From Atopobiaceae bacterium (GTDB lineage Bacteria > Actinomycetota > Coriobacteriia > Coriobacteriales > Atopobiaceae), in assembly GCA_017510875.1 (NCBI GenBank), contig JAFWLX010000229.1, positions 1-25,874 of the forward strand: 25,874 nt of DNA, written 5' to 3'. The position numbers were made by a program, and so were the translations under genes. Shown here one piece after another: positions 16,097 to 24,642 of this stretch. Position 1 is the stretch's first letter. The number at the start of each line of letters is the position of its first letter. The notes beneath the pieces were generated by a model. The model made no database searches, had not been told where the DNA came from, and saw only the letters and a list, made by a program, of their open reading frames with translations.

Positions 16097-16146
16097 TAGA
16101 CACAATATGTTGTATAGGTTAGGATAGTCATCACCAAATATTGCGT
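16097..16146 (+). promoter_or_regulatory. Promoter with tandem NrdR-box-like sites for the glycyl-radical micro-gene
   Basis: TAGACA (16097-16102) and TAGGAT (16120-16125) form a -35/-10 pair with a 17-bp spacer. ACACAATATGTTGTAT (16100-16115) matches the NrdR consensus acaCwAtATaTwGtgt at 14 of 16 positions. TCACCAAATATTGCGT (16131-16146) matches at 12 of 16. The two are exactly 31 bp apart and cover the -35/spacer region and the expected transcription start, an ideal repressor layout. Confidence 0.65.
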
Positions 16147-16165
16147 CCAAGAGAAGAGGCATCTC

Positions 16166-16363
16166 ATGGTTAACAAGAGCGAGCTCACCAACAACGGCGT
16201 TATTGTCGACGGCATCGAGCTGAGCAACAGCGAGCGTCAGCCCTGCGAGGTCTGGACCCGCGTAATGGGTTACTACCGTCCCGTGTCGTTCTACAACACC
16301 GGCAAGAAGGGCGAGTTCCACGAGCGCGTCGAGTTTGTGGAGCCTGGCATCTGCTGCTCATAA
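16166..16363 (+). CDS. Separate glycyl-radical domain of class III ribonucleotide reductase (65 aa)
   Basis: This 65-residue protein carries the C-terminal segment normally fused to NrdD: PCEVW-TRVMGYYRPVSFYN-TGKKGEF (26-51). Gly35 in RVMGYYRPV is the residue expected to carry the radical. Residues 1-24 are an extra N-terminal stretch with no counterpart I know, possibly for docking; the tail ends GICCS. The ATG at 16166 has GAAGAGG (about 16153-16159) upstream and its own promoter with NrdR-like sites. nrdG follows 36 nt later, so the radical-generating enzyme is co-transcribed. By analogy it resembles GrcA/YfiD, a small glycyl-radical protein that complements a partner enzyme in trans, but here it would be the only glycyl domain for NrdD. 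Confidence 0.9.
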   Translation: MVNKSELTNNGVIVDGIELSNSERQPCEVWTRVMGYYRPVSFYNTGKKGEFHERVEFVEPGICCS

Positions 16364-16399
16364 GATCGAGATAAGGGCCGCAAGCAGAGAGGCTCTCCC

Positions 16400-17083
16400 A
16401 TGTCTCACTTGCGCATAGGGGGCATTACCCCGTTCTCCACCGTTGACTGGCCAGGCAAGCTTGCTTGCGTGGCCTTTCTTGCTGGATGCCCTTGGCGCTG
16501 TCCCTATTGCCAGAACCATGTGCTGCAGTCGTTTGATGCCGCCACGCAAACCGAAGACGACTTGTTTGCCTTTCTCGAGCAGCGCCGCGGCCTGCTTGAC
16601 GGTGTTGTCTTCTCGGGCGGAGAGCCGCTGGCGCAATCCGCTGCTGTAGAGGCCATCAGGCAAGTGAAGCAGATGGACTTTGAGATGGGGCTTCACACCT
16701 GCGGTGCCTATCCTCAGAGGCTCTCAGAGGCCCTGTCGTACATCGATTGGGTGGGCCTGGATATCAAGGCCCCCTGGGATGCCTACGACCGTATAACGGG
16801 GACACAGGATACGGGCAGGCTGGTCTTGGAGAGTCTTGGCCTGCTGCTGGACGCCAAGGTTGACCTTGAGACCCGCACCACTTGGCATCCCGCCCTGCTT
16901 TCTGACGCTGACATCATGGCCATTGCGCACGACCTTGCCTCCCGCGGCGTGCGCAGCTGGGCTGTGCAGGCCTACCGCGCCACCGGCACTACCGGCAAGC
17001 TGCCCGCCGAGACCGTCTATCCCAGCGACCTGCCAGAAGGCCTTGACGCGCTGTTCGACACTTTCGAGTTCCGTCGCGCATAG
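16400..17083 (+). CDS. nrdG: Anaerobic ribonucleotide reductase activating protein, radical SAM (NrdG2 type)
   Basis: This 227-residue radical-SAM enzyme has the cluster motif C30-x3-C34-x2-C37 (GCPWRCPYC) and the SAM-binding GGEP (73-76). The N-terminus (GGITPFSTVDWPGKLA) is typical of the NrdG2-like activases. It would cleave S-adenosylmethionine and abstract hydrogen from the glycyl residue, here on the separate 65-residue protein. The order NrdD, glycyl domain, NrdG is compact and the genes share direction. The RBS near 16386 (AGAGAGG) precedes the ATG. Confidence 0.93.
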   Translation: MSHLRIGGITPFSTVDWPGKLACVAFLAGCPWRCPYCQNHVLQSFDAATQTEDDLFAFLEQRRGLLDGVVFSGGEPLAQSAAVEAIRQVKQMDFEMGLHTCGAYPQRLSEALSYIDWVGLDIKAPWDAYDRITGTQDTGRLVLESLGLLLDAKVDLETRTTWHPALLSDADIMAIAHDLASRGVRSWAVQAYRATGTTGKLPAETVYPSDLPEGLDALFDTFEFRRA

Positions 17084-17090
17084 CAGGACG

Positions 17091-17152
17091 TGACAGTTGG
17101 GGACAGGCACCAGGTGACAAAATGTCACCTGGTGCCTGTCCCCAAAGTGTCA
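17091..17152. repeat. GGGGACAGGCACC palindrome, copy 1
   Basis: TTGGGGACAGGCACCAGGTGACA (17097-17119, written here in two halves TTGGGGACAGG and CACCAGGTGACA) is the perfect reverse complement of 17123-17145 across a 3-nt loop. The match extends imperfectly to TGACA (17091) and TGTCA (17152). It starts 7 nt after the nrdG stop and supplies the stop codon of the minus-strand protease gene. A near copy lies at 19777. Confidence 0.9.
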
Positions 17153-19776
17153 CATGCGGCGCTTTTGCAGCCCAAGGCCAAGCGCAAGGAGGCCTGCCGC
17201 TGCGGCACCGCCCATGGCGGCATACGGCTTATTCTCGCCGGTCTTGGCAAGCTTCCTTGATGCAGTTGTGCTGGCAGCCTTTGTGCTGGTTGACGCATCA
17301 GTCTTTGACGGCGTTACCGGCTGCGGGTTCACCGGCGTGGGCGCGGGCGGTACTGGTGTGGGGTCTTCCTCGCAGGGAATGTCTCCCGGATACTCGTCCA
17401 CTTCCATAGCGGTAGCGCGGAACAGGCGTTGGTTGGGCTCACGCCAGGCAGATCCAATAACAAAGAGCCGTCCGCGATAGGTGCAGGCTGCAGGGCTGTA
17501 CACACGGTCGTCGGACGCACGCTTGTCATAGGGCTCAAACTTCTGGGAACCGTCGCGCAAGATGTAGGTCTCGCTCGAACCATCGGCCGCCGGCAGACCC
17601 ACAAAGATGATGCCTTCGGTCGCGTTTGCCAACACGCCCCAGCCAATAACGGGGTCCTCACGATGCTGTATCATGCTGAGGCCTTCGCTTGTTTCTAGTG
17701 CGATGTCAGGAAGCATGTCTCGGCGCATCGAAGGTTGCCCGTCGATGACAACAGAAAAGTCGTAGTTCTTTGGGTTGTAAAGGTAGACGTTACCGTCCCT
17801 GACTACGGCCTGCGGGTCGCTGATGAGGCCGTAGAGCGGGAAGAGCTCCTCAAGTGCACCCTTTGTCAGGCTGTAGCTAAAGGCAGGGGCAGGTGCATCG
17901 TAGCTGCTCTCAGGGTCATCGGGATCAGTCATCTGCCTCAAGCCGCCCACCAGCATGAGCTTGCCGTTATCGCTCACAATGGTCTGCCCCACATACATGC
18001 CTTCGCTCGACGCCTGAGACCACTCGGACTTGGATGGATCATACACGTATACGCGCTCCTCGGCTGTTTCATCGCCCACAAACTCGTCGGTGGGCTCACC
18101 CGAGGGTAGCGTCTGCATGTTGCACCCTCTACCACAATCTTGCCCGCATGCATGACGGCCGAGGCACCCTGCAGGGGCTCGGGGAGGATGCCAGTCTGTG
18201 CCTGAGCCGCCTCTAGGTCAAAGTCAAAGCGGACTCCCGTGACATAGATGGGAAACCAGCTGCCCACATCGATGTTGTACTCTGGATCAATGGGCATCTC
18301 TATACCGCGCGCACCCATGAGGTGCGCGGTGGTGCTAATGCTGGCCGGCTCGCTGACCAGGTTGCCCTCCTCGTCAATCTGCTGGACGGTGAGGATGGGC
18401 GCGTCGCTCTCGAAGTCCTCCAACAAAATGTCAGAGTCAGTTGCCATGGGAATGTACATGCTCTGGCCCGGGGTCACCGTCGAGAGTATGCTCACGCCTG
18501 GCGCAGCTAGGTCTATGGTCATACCGCCATAGTTGCTAAAGCTTGCCAGACTGTCACCCTGACCCAGTGCCGCCACCGTAATAACGTAAGGGTTGTCTGC
18601 ATAGGTTGAGGGCAAGATGGGGCTGATGTCATTGTCGCGCGTGTCGTTGCAGGCGGCTACCACGCTCACGACTCCCTGGGCCTGGCCCAGCTCGTAGGTG
18701 GCAGCATTGAGAGCCCGGCTCACCTGGTAGAAGCCATACGAGTTGCTGGTAACACGAATCCCCACTCCGGCATCGTTGGCACGCCTGACAAAGTCAAAGC
18801 CGCGCAGGGCATTGCCCAGCGAGGTTTTTCCATTCTCTTCACCCGTACGGGTACCCACCAGCTGAATCGAGACAATCTTGGCATTTGACGCAACACCGCT
18901 TATGCCCTGCCCATCCCACGAGGCACCGATGATGCCAGCACAGTGCGTTCCGTGGTTATCCGTGGTAAAGGTGGGATTGACAATGAGCTTGCCGTCGGTT
19001 GACTCGGCGCTGGCATTGAAGCCGTGCACGTCACAGCCAAGACGCTCCTGCAGCTGGGGAGAGAAGGTGTAGGCGCGATCGGCAAGATCGGGGTTGGAGA
19101 AGTCCACAGCACCGTCAAGAACGGCCACCACAATTTCCTCGTCCATGTTGGCGCCCACCTCGGGCGTGTCAAAACCAGGGACGTTGATGGAATAGTTACC
19201 CAACGTGTCCATGTAGCGCATGCCCTCTTCGGTGGTATCCCAGCTGCCCCACTGCAGTTGTCTAAGATCGCGTGCGGCATCGCTGTCTTGGGGGACATAC
19301 TCTGCAGAAGCCTCCGCTATGGCCTGGGCCTCCTCGTCCTCAGCCAGCTCTGCGTAGTAGTTGGGCTCGGCAAAGGCCACACGCGGGTCGTCTGCCAACG
19401 AGCGCAGAAGTTCCTCTGTAGAGAGGCTGTCCGAGCTTACCAGCGAGAGCGTCACGCCCTGCTCGGCCTGAGCAACCAGGCCCTCGCCTGTGGCAATACC
19501 TGCAGCTTGGGCACTCACCTCCATAAGTGGCTCAAGGCCATCCACCGGCAGCTCATCCTGTGCGGCAAGTGCCCCGTCTTCGTTGCCATACAACGCCACT
19601 ATGGCTTCGCCCTGAACATACTCGCCTGTGGCGAGCATTGCGTCGATGGAATCAGACCATCGCTCCTCCTGCGCTGCCTGCACGGGCACGCAGGGAGCGA
19701 GGGCCAGCATAAGAGACGCGCTGGTAATAACCGAGAGGGCTTTGCGCAGATATACATGAGCGAGTTTGCTATCCAT
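17150..19776 (-). pseudogene. Subtilase-like cell-wall-anchored protein, frameshifted, no catalytic-Ser motif
   Basis: The N-terminal part has a signal peptide (to about 35), a propeptide-like region and a subtilase core with Asp221 (AVLDGAVD), His275 (DNHGTHCAG) and the oxyanion-type Asn (AACND). After APGVSILST the frame enters an inserted beta-type segment and then Kelch-like repeats. No GTSMAxPH motif with the nucleophilic Ser is found. At about 18124-18131 the frame shifts: GKIVVEG continues as CNMQTLPSGEP only if one G is added to the GGG run. The second part (to 17150) has Kelch-like segments, a Pro/Thr linker and a LAKTGE sortase signal with membrane anchor and KRR tail. No RBS precedes the ATG, which abuts a palindrome. 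Likely decayed, or a pseudoprotease if the frameshift is an error. Confidence 0.85.
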
Positions 19777-19841
19777 GTGACACTTTGGGGACAGGCACCA
19801 TGTGACAATTTGTCACATGGTGCCTGTCCCCAAAGTGTCAC
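19777..19841. repeat. GGGGACAGGCACC palindrome, copy 2
   Basis: The 32-nt arms (19777-19808 and 19810-19841) are perfect reverse complements around a single T. The core is CTTTGGGGACAGGCACC followed by ATGTGACAA. It is nearly identical to the element at 17091-17152, and its right edge directly touches the ATG of the minus-strand protease gene. Confidence 0.95.
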
Positions 19842-19959
19842 CTAAGGGCCGCTCCCGTTTTCTCGTCACCATCCCGGCAGGTCCGTACAAAGCAACGTGA
19901 ACGGTAACCAAATACGTACCGTACGCAAACATTAACCTTCGGGCTGCAGGCTGGCACAG

Positions 19960-20001
19960 TACAATGGGGCGTGTCTGCTGGTTGGACGCATATTTGCGTC
20001 C
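19960..20001 (+). promoter_or_regulatory. Candidate -10 box and leader hairpin of the ABC importer operon
   Basis: TACAAT (19960-19965) is a 5/6 match to the -10 consensus, with no clear -35 box. Downstream, GGACGCA (19984-19990) and TGCGTCC (19995-20001) form a perfect 7-bp hairpin with a 4-nt loop, ending 18 nt before the ATG. The hairpin could affect translation or message stability. The rest of 19842-20019 shows nothing further. Confidence 0.4.
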
Positions 20002-20019
20002 CGAACCCGGGAAAAGCCT

Positions 20020-21168
20020 ATGAAAATCGTCCTAGAGCACATCACCAAGGAATACCCCAATCGAGACAAGAAGGTGGGCGGAGTCTTCACTGCTGTGAGC
20101 GACTTTGACCTCACCATCCCCGACGGAACGCTTGTGGGCTTGCTTGGCCCCTCTGGCTGCGGCAAGAGCACCACGCTCAACATGATCTGCGGCCTTGAGA
20201 TGCCCACCAGGGGAAAGATCTGGTTTGGCGACACCGACGTCACCAACCTCACCCCCGAGCTGCGCGGCGTAGGCATGGTGTTTCAGAGCTACGCGCTCTA
20301 CCCGCACATGACCGTGCGGCAAAACATCATGTTCCCGCTCGAGAACCTCAAAGGGGCCGACAAACTGAGCAAGGAAGAGATGCTGCGCCGCGTTGAGGAG
20401 TCCGCCAACCTCGTGCAGATTGGCGAGCTGCTCGACCGCAAGCCGTCCGAGATGTCGGGCGGACAGCAGCAGCGCGTGGCCATTGCCCGTGCCCTGGTCA
20501 AAAGGCCTAAGGTCCTTTTGCTTGATGAGCCGCTCTCAAACCTTGACGCACGCCTGCGCCTTACCACACGCGAGGAGATTCGCCGCATCCAGCGCGAGAC
20601 GGGCATCACCACCATCTTTGTCACGCACGACCAAGAGGAGGCCATGTCCATCTGCGACAACATAGTGGTGATGGAGGCCGGCATCATCCGCCAGGTAGGA
20701 CGTCCGCAGGACGTGTACGACGAGCCGACCAACCTCTTTGTCTCAAAGTTCCTTGGCACTCCCCCCATCAATGTGTTTGACGCCAGAGTCCAGGGCGGGC
20801 AGCTTCTTATTGGCGACGCCGTCATGTTTGACGTCCCCGGCCTGCCGGATGGCCCCATAACCGCCGGCGTGCGTCCGGAGGGCTTTATCGTAGAGGACCA
20901 GGGTCCTTTGGTGTGCGGGCTTGTGGCGGTAGAGCGCATGGGACGCGACAAGAGCGTGGTGGCCACCCATCCGCAGCTTACGGGCACAAAGCAGATTCGC
21001 GCGATCATCGATTCCGACGTGCACGTAAGCTCTCACTCTGATGTCGTGCGCCTCTCGCTGCGTCGTTCTAAGACGCGCCTGTTTGATGCGCAGACCGGTG
21101 AGCGCATCCACTTTGCGCATGACGAGGTGGTCAGGGACTACGACCGCCAGGGGGAGGGCAACGCATGA
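20020..21168 (+). CDS. ABC transporter ATPase, carbohydrate-import type (MalK/UgpC-like)
   Basis: This 382-residue ATPase powers sugar import with the two permeases downstream. Motifs are Walker A GPSGCGKST (43-51), Q-loop Q89 (VFQSYALYP), signature MSGGQQQR (145-152), Walker B VLLLDEP (165-171) and switch His203 (THDQEEA). The C-terminal third (about 250-382) is the TOBE/OB regulatory domain of the MalK subgroup. The start ATG lacks a strong RBS (GGGAAAAG nearby). The stop overlaps the permease start as ATGA, implying coupled translation. The substrate cannot be read from the sequence; maltose-type, glycerol-3-phosphate and other carbohydrates are possible. Confidence 0.93.
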   Translation: MKIVLEHITKEYPNRDKKVGGVFTAVSDFDLTIPDGTLVGLLGPSGCGKSTTLNMICGLEMPTRGKIWFGDTDVTNLTPELRGVGMVFQSYALYPHMTVRQNIMFPLENLKGADKLSKEEMLRRVEESANLVQIGELLDRKPSEMSGGQQQRVAIARALVKRPKVLLLDEPLSNLDARLRLTTREEIRRIQRETGITTIFVTHDQEEAMSICDNIVVMEAGIIRQVGRPQDVYDEPTNLFVSKFLGTPPINVFDARVQGGQLLIGDAVMFDVPGLPDGPITAGVRPEGFIVEDQGPLVCGLVAVERMGRDKSVVATHPQLTGTKQIRAIIDSDVHVSSHSDVVRLSLRRSKTRLFDAQTGERIHFAHDEVVRDYDRQGEGNA

Positions 21169-22058
21169 ACACCCGTAGCATGAAGGGCTGGCTCTACCTT
21201 ATTCCAGCCATCATCTTCCTCGGGGTCTTTGTGGTGTATCCCCTGTTTGACGTTATCATCTACTCATTTGAAGAGGGGTACAACTCGGCCTCGCAGACCT
21301 TCTTTGGCACCGGTATCTACAACTACCAGTACGTCTAGCGCGACACCTACTTTATCCAGGCGCTCAAGAACACCTTTATCCTGGTGATCATAACCGTGCC
21401 GCTCTCTACGGCGCTGGCGCTGCTCATCTCGGTGGGCCTGAGCTCCATTCCCAAGCTCAAAGAGCTGTATCAGACCATCTACTTCTTGCCCTACGTAACA
21501 AACACGCTGGCAGTGGGTCTGGTGTTCATGATTCTGTTCCAAAAGACCCCGTACTCCGACGGCTTTGTCAACCAGATCATCCACTTCTTTGGCGGCGAGA
21601 CGGTAGACTTCATTGACGGCCCGTACTGGGCAAAGATGACCGTGATGTGCATCTACACCATCTGGGTGGTGCTGCCCTTCAAGATCTTGATCCTTACCAG
21701 CGCGCTGGCCTCGGTGAACCCCGACTACTACAAGGCCGCCAAGGTGGACGGCACCAGCGCCTTCCGCATCTTTACGCGCATCACGCTGCCCATGATCAGC
21801 CCCATGATCTTCTACCTGGTCATCACCGGCTTCATTGGCGCCTTCAAGGCCTACGGCGACGTGGTGGCCATCTTTGGCACCAACCTCAACGCGGCGGGCA
21901 TGAACACCATCGTGGGTTATGTGTACGACATGCTCTACGGCGATAGCGGCGGATACCCCAGCTACGCAAGTGCGGCCGCCCTTATCCTGTTTGCCATCGT
22001 GCTGACCATTACCTGCATCAACCTGCTGATTCAGAGAAGGAGCGTGCAGACCTCATGA
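21165..22058 (+). pseudogene. Carbohydrate ABC permease 1 with in-frame TAG at codon 58
   Basis: Read through, this is a 297-codon membrane subunit of the MalF/UgpA family. The N-terminal helix is GWLYLIPAIIFLGVFVVYP. The EAA-loop signature, YYKAAKVDGTSAFRIF, lies near 188-203 and docks the ATPase. A TAG at 21336-21338 follows IYNYQYV and precedes RDTYFIQALKNTF, a strongly conserved stretch before the second helix. The frame is intact on both sides, so a single substitution accounts for it. The alternative start after the stop (GTG about 21384) would lose the first membrane helix. It may be a non-functional permease, a sequence error or a suppressed stop. The gene overlaps both neighbours (ATGA). 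Confidence 0.85.
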
Positions 22059-22930
22059 GCGACACCAACCAGAGCCTGGCGCAAAACCGCTCGTTTGAGC
22101 GCGCGCAAAAGATTCGCACAGGCGTCACGTATGCGCTGCTCACCCTGTGGGCGCTTATCGTGCTCTTCCCCTTCTATTGGATGGTGCTGTCATCCCTTAA
22201 GAGCTACAGCGCCTACAACGCCGAGTACGTACCACAGCTGTACACCACGCAACCTACGCTGCAAAACTACGTCGACGCCTTTACGGCGGTGCCGCTGGCA
22301 CGCTACTTTATGAACACCGTCATCTTTACGTCCATAACCACGGCGCTCATGCTGGTGGTTATCGTGCTGGCGGCCTTTGCATTCTCAAGGCTCGACTTTG
22401 CCGGACGCGACCTTCTGTTCACGGCGTTTCTCTCGCTAATGATGATCCCTAACGAGCTGGTTATCATCACCAACTTTGTGACCATCACCAACCTGGGACT
22501 GCGCAACACCTTTACCGGCCTCATCTTGCCTAGCGTGACCTCGGTCTTCTACATCTACCTGCTCAAAGAGAACTTTGACCAGATCCCCGACGAGCTGTAC
22601 AAGGCAGCCAAGGTAGACGGTACCAGCGACTTCAAGTACCTTACCAAGGTGATGATCCCCATCTGCCGGCCCACCATCATCACGGTGGTGCTGCTCAAGG
22701 TCATCGAGTGCTGGAACAGCTACGTGTGGCCGCGCCTTATCACCGACAACCAGCTGTACTTCCTGGTTTCCAACGGCATCCAAGAGATTCGCGAGAACGG
22801 CTTTGGCCGCGACAACATCCCCGCCATGATGGCAGCAGTCGTGGTCATCTCGATTCCGCTTATTGTGCTGTTCCTGATCTTCCGTCGCAAGATCATGGAG
22901 GGCGTATCGCGAGGAGGGACGAAGGGCTAA
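22055..22930 (+). CDS. Carbohydrate ABC permease 2 (MalG/UgpE-like)
   Basis: This 291-residue polytopic membrane protein is the second permease of the importer. It has an N-terminal helix (LLTLWALIVLFPFYWMVLSS), further helices through about 280, and the EAA-loop ELYKAAKVDGTSDFKYLTK (about 182-200). The start ATG overlaps the permease 1 stop, and its own stop overlaps the next ATG. It should pair with permease 1, so if that gene is truly broken this importer may be inactive. Confidence 0.93.
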   Translation: MSDTNQSLAQNRSFERAQKIRTGVTYALLTLWALIVLFPFYWMVLSSLKSYSAYNAEYVPQLYTTQPTLQNYVDAFTAVPLARYFMNTVIFTSITTALMLVVIVLAAFAFSRLDFAGRDLLFTAFLSLMMIPNELVIITNFVTITNLGLRNTFTGLILPSVTSVFYIYLLKENFDQIPDELYKAAKVDGTSDFKYLTKVMIPICRPTIITVVLLKVIECWNSYVWPRLITDNQLYFLVSNGIQEIRENGFGRDNIPAMMAAVVVISIPLIVLFLIFRRKIMEGVSRGGTKG

Positions 22931-24573
22931 TGAACACGAAAAAGCTCAACTGGACTCGCAGCGCAACAGCCTGCCACAGAAATCGTTCCGTCGGCCTTTT
23001 CCTGCTTGTTCTTGCACTTGTGTGCACGGTTGTCTTGACTGCCTGTCACGGCTCGCAGGGCATGGCGGCCTTTGAGGTGCCCGAGGAGTGGGACACCAGC
23101 CGCACGTACGAGGTGACCTTCTGGGCCAAGAACGACACCAACAAGACCCAGACGGCCATCTACGAGAAGGCCATTGCCGACTTTGAGAAGCTTTATCCCA
23201 ACGTGAACGTAAAGATGAAGCTCTACACCGACTACGGCAAGATCTACAACGACGTTATCACCAACATCAGCACCAACACCACGCCCAACGTGTGCATCAC
23301 CTACCCCGACCACATTGCCACCTATCTCACCGGCACCAATGTGGTTGTGCCGCTCGACAACCTTATGGCCGACGAGCGCTACGGACTGGGCGGCTCAGAG
23401 CTGGCCTTTGATGGCCCCACGCAAGACGAGATTGTGCCGCAGTTCCTCTCAGAATGCGTGCTGGGCGATGCGCACTACGCGCTGCCCTACATGCGCTCGA
23501 CCGAGATCTGCTATGTGAACAAGACCTTTGTGGAGAAGCTGGGCTACGAGCTACCCGAGGTGCTCACCTGGGACTTTATCTGGGAGGTGTCGGAGGCCGC
23601 AACCGCCAAGAACGCGGACGGCACCTATGTGGTCAACGGGCAAAAGGTGATGATTCCCTTCATCGACAAGTCCACCGACAACATGATGATCCAGATGCTC
23701 AAGCAGCGCGACGCAGGCTACTCTACCAGCGACGGCGAGATTCTGATCTTCAACGACGACACGCGCGACATCCTTAAGACCATTGCCGCCCATGCCAAGA
23801 CGGGCGCCTTCTCCACCTTTAAGATCAGCGGATACCCGGCAAACTTCCTCAACGCCGGGCAGTGCATCTTTGCCATCGACTCGTCAGCGGGCTCCACGTG
23901 GATGGGCTCGAACGCACCACTGGTGGACATTGCCGAGGACAAGCTTGTTGAGTTTGAGACGGCCGTACGCATGGTGCCGCAGTACAACGTGGATGACCCC
24001 AAGATGATCAGCCAGGGTCCTTCCGTGTGTATCTTCAACAAGACCGATCCGCAGGAAGTCCTTGCCTCGTGGCTGTTTGCGCAGTTCCTGCTTACCAACG
24101 ACGTGCAGATTCCCTACGCCGAGACCGAAGGCTACGTGCCGGTGACCTCAAAGGCACAACAAACGAGCGAGTACCAGGACTACCTGGCACGCTCGGGCGA
24201 GGACAACGCCGAACACTACGCCGTTAAGATCGAGGCCACCAAGGTGCTTCTGGAGAATGCCGAGAACACCTTTGTCACAGCCGTCTTTAACGGCTCAGCC
24301 TCGCTGCGCGACGCCGCGGGACAGCTGATTGAGAACGTGACCAAGTCGGTCCGCCGCAAGCAGGTCGTAGACGACGCGTACCTAGACAAGCTGTTTGACG
24401 ATGTAATGGCGCTGTACCATCTGGACCAGCTGGGCGGCGCTGTGGGTGGCGGCGCAAAGGAGCTGGGCCCGCTGCCGCGCGCATCTAAGATCCTGCTGGG
24501 CACGTTGGTCGTTGCCTGGATTGGCATTGCCGCTGTTGCAATCCACGACGAGAAGCAAAAGCGGCAGAGCTAA
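22930..24573 (+). CDS. Solute-binding lipoprotein of the ABC importer with C-terminal membrane helix
   Basis: This 547-residue extracellular binding protein of the sugar-binding family starts at ATG 22930, overlapping the permease stop. A longer open frame back to 22708 lies within the permease and is not used. The lipoprotein signal is VCTVVLTAC with Cys39 as the lipidated residue. The mature part begins as a typical family-1 sugar-binding protein (YEVTFWAKNDTNKTQ). The far C-terminus has a second membrane segment (ILLGTLVVAWIGIAAVAI, about 520-537) followed by a basic tail, giving two membrane attachments. Length is about 100 residues more than a common sugar-binding protein. The ligand is unknown. 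Confidence 0.9.
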   Translation: MNTKKLNWTRSATACHRNRSVGLFLLVLALVCTVVLTACHGSQGMAAFEVPEEWDTSRTYEVTFWAKNDTNKTQTAIYEKAIADFEKLYPNVNVKMKLYTDYGKIYNDVITNISTNTTPNVCITYPDHIATYLTGTNVVVPLDNLMADERYGLGGSELAFDGPTQDEIVPQFLSECVLGDAHYALPYMRSTEICYVNKTFVEKLGYELPEVLTWDFIWEVSEAATAKNADGTYVVNGQKVMIPFIDKSTDNMMIQMLKQRDAGYSTSDGEILIFNDDTRDILKTIAAHAKTGAFSTFKISGYPANFLNAGQCIFAIDSSAGSTWMGSNAPLVDIAEDKLVEFETAVRMVPQYNVDDPKMISQGPSVCIFNKTDPQEVLASWLFAQFLLTNDVQIPYAETEGYVPVTSKAQQTSEYQDYLARSGEDNAEHYAVKIEATKVLLENAENTFVTAVFNGSASLRDAAGQLIENVTKSVRRKQVVDDAYLDKLFDDVMALYHLDQLGGAVGGGAKELGPLPRASKILLGTLVVAWIGIAAVAIHDEKQKRQS

Positions 24574-24642
24574 AAGGTCAAAGAGATGCTGGCAAGACGT
24601 CTTACGTCTCATATGAAGGTAGTAAAGACTGGTAGTTTGCAA

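Noticed and set aside
16091..16165. Stop-codon readthrough joining NrdD to its glycyl domain
   Set aside because: Three in-frame TAGs occur in the gap, the gap would translate to an unrelated linker, and the second gene has its own RBS and promoter.
2720..21338. Reassignment of TAA or TAG as sense codons
   Set aside because: Both codons end other genes normally here (TAA at 729 and TAG at 2502, for example), and the two internal stops differ. Isolated mutation or error is simpler.
22708..22929. N-terminal extension of the binding protein into the permease gene
   Set aside because: The extension lies in the permease coding region and would precede the lipoprotein signal.
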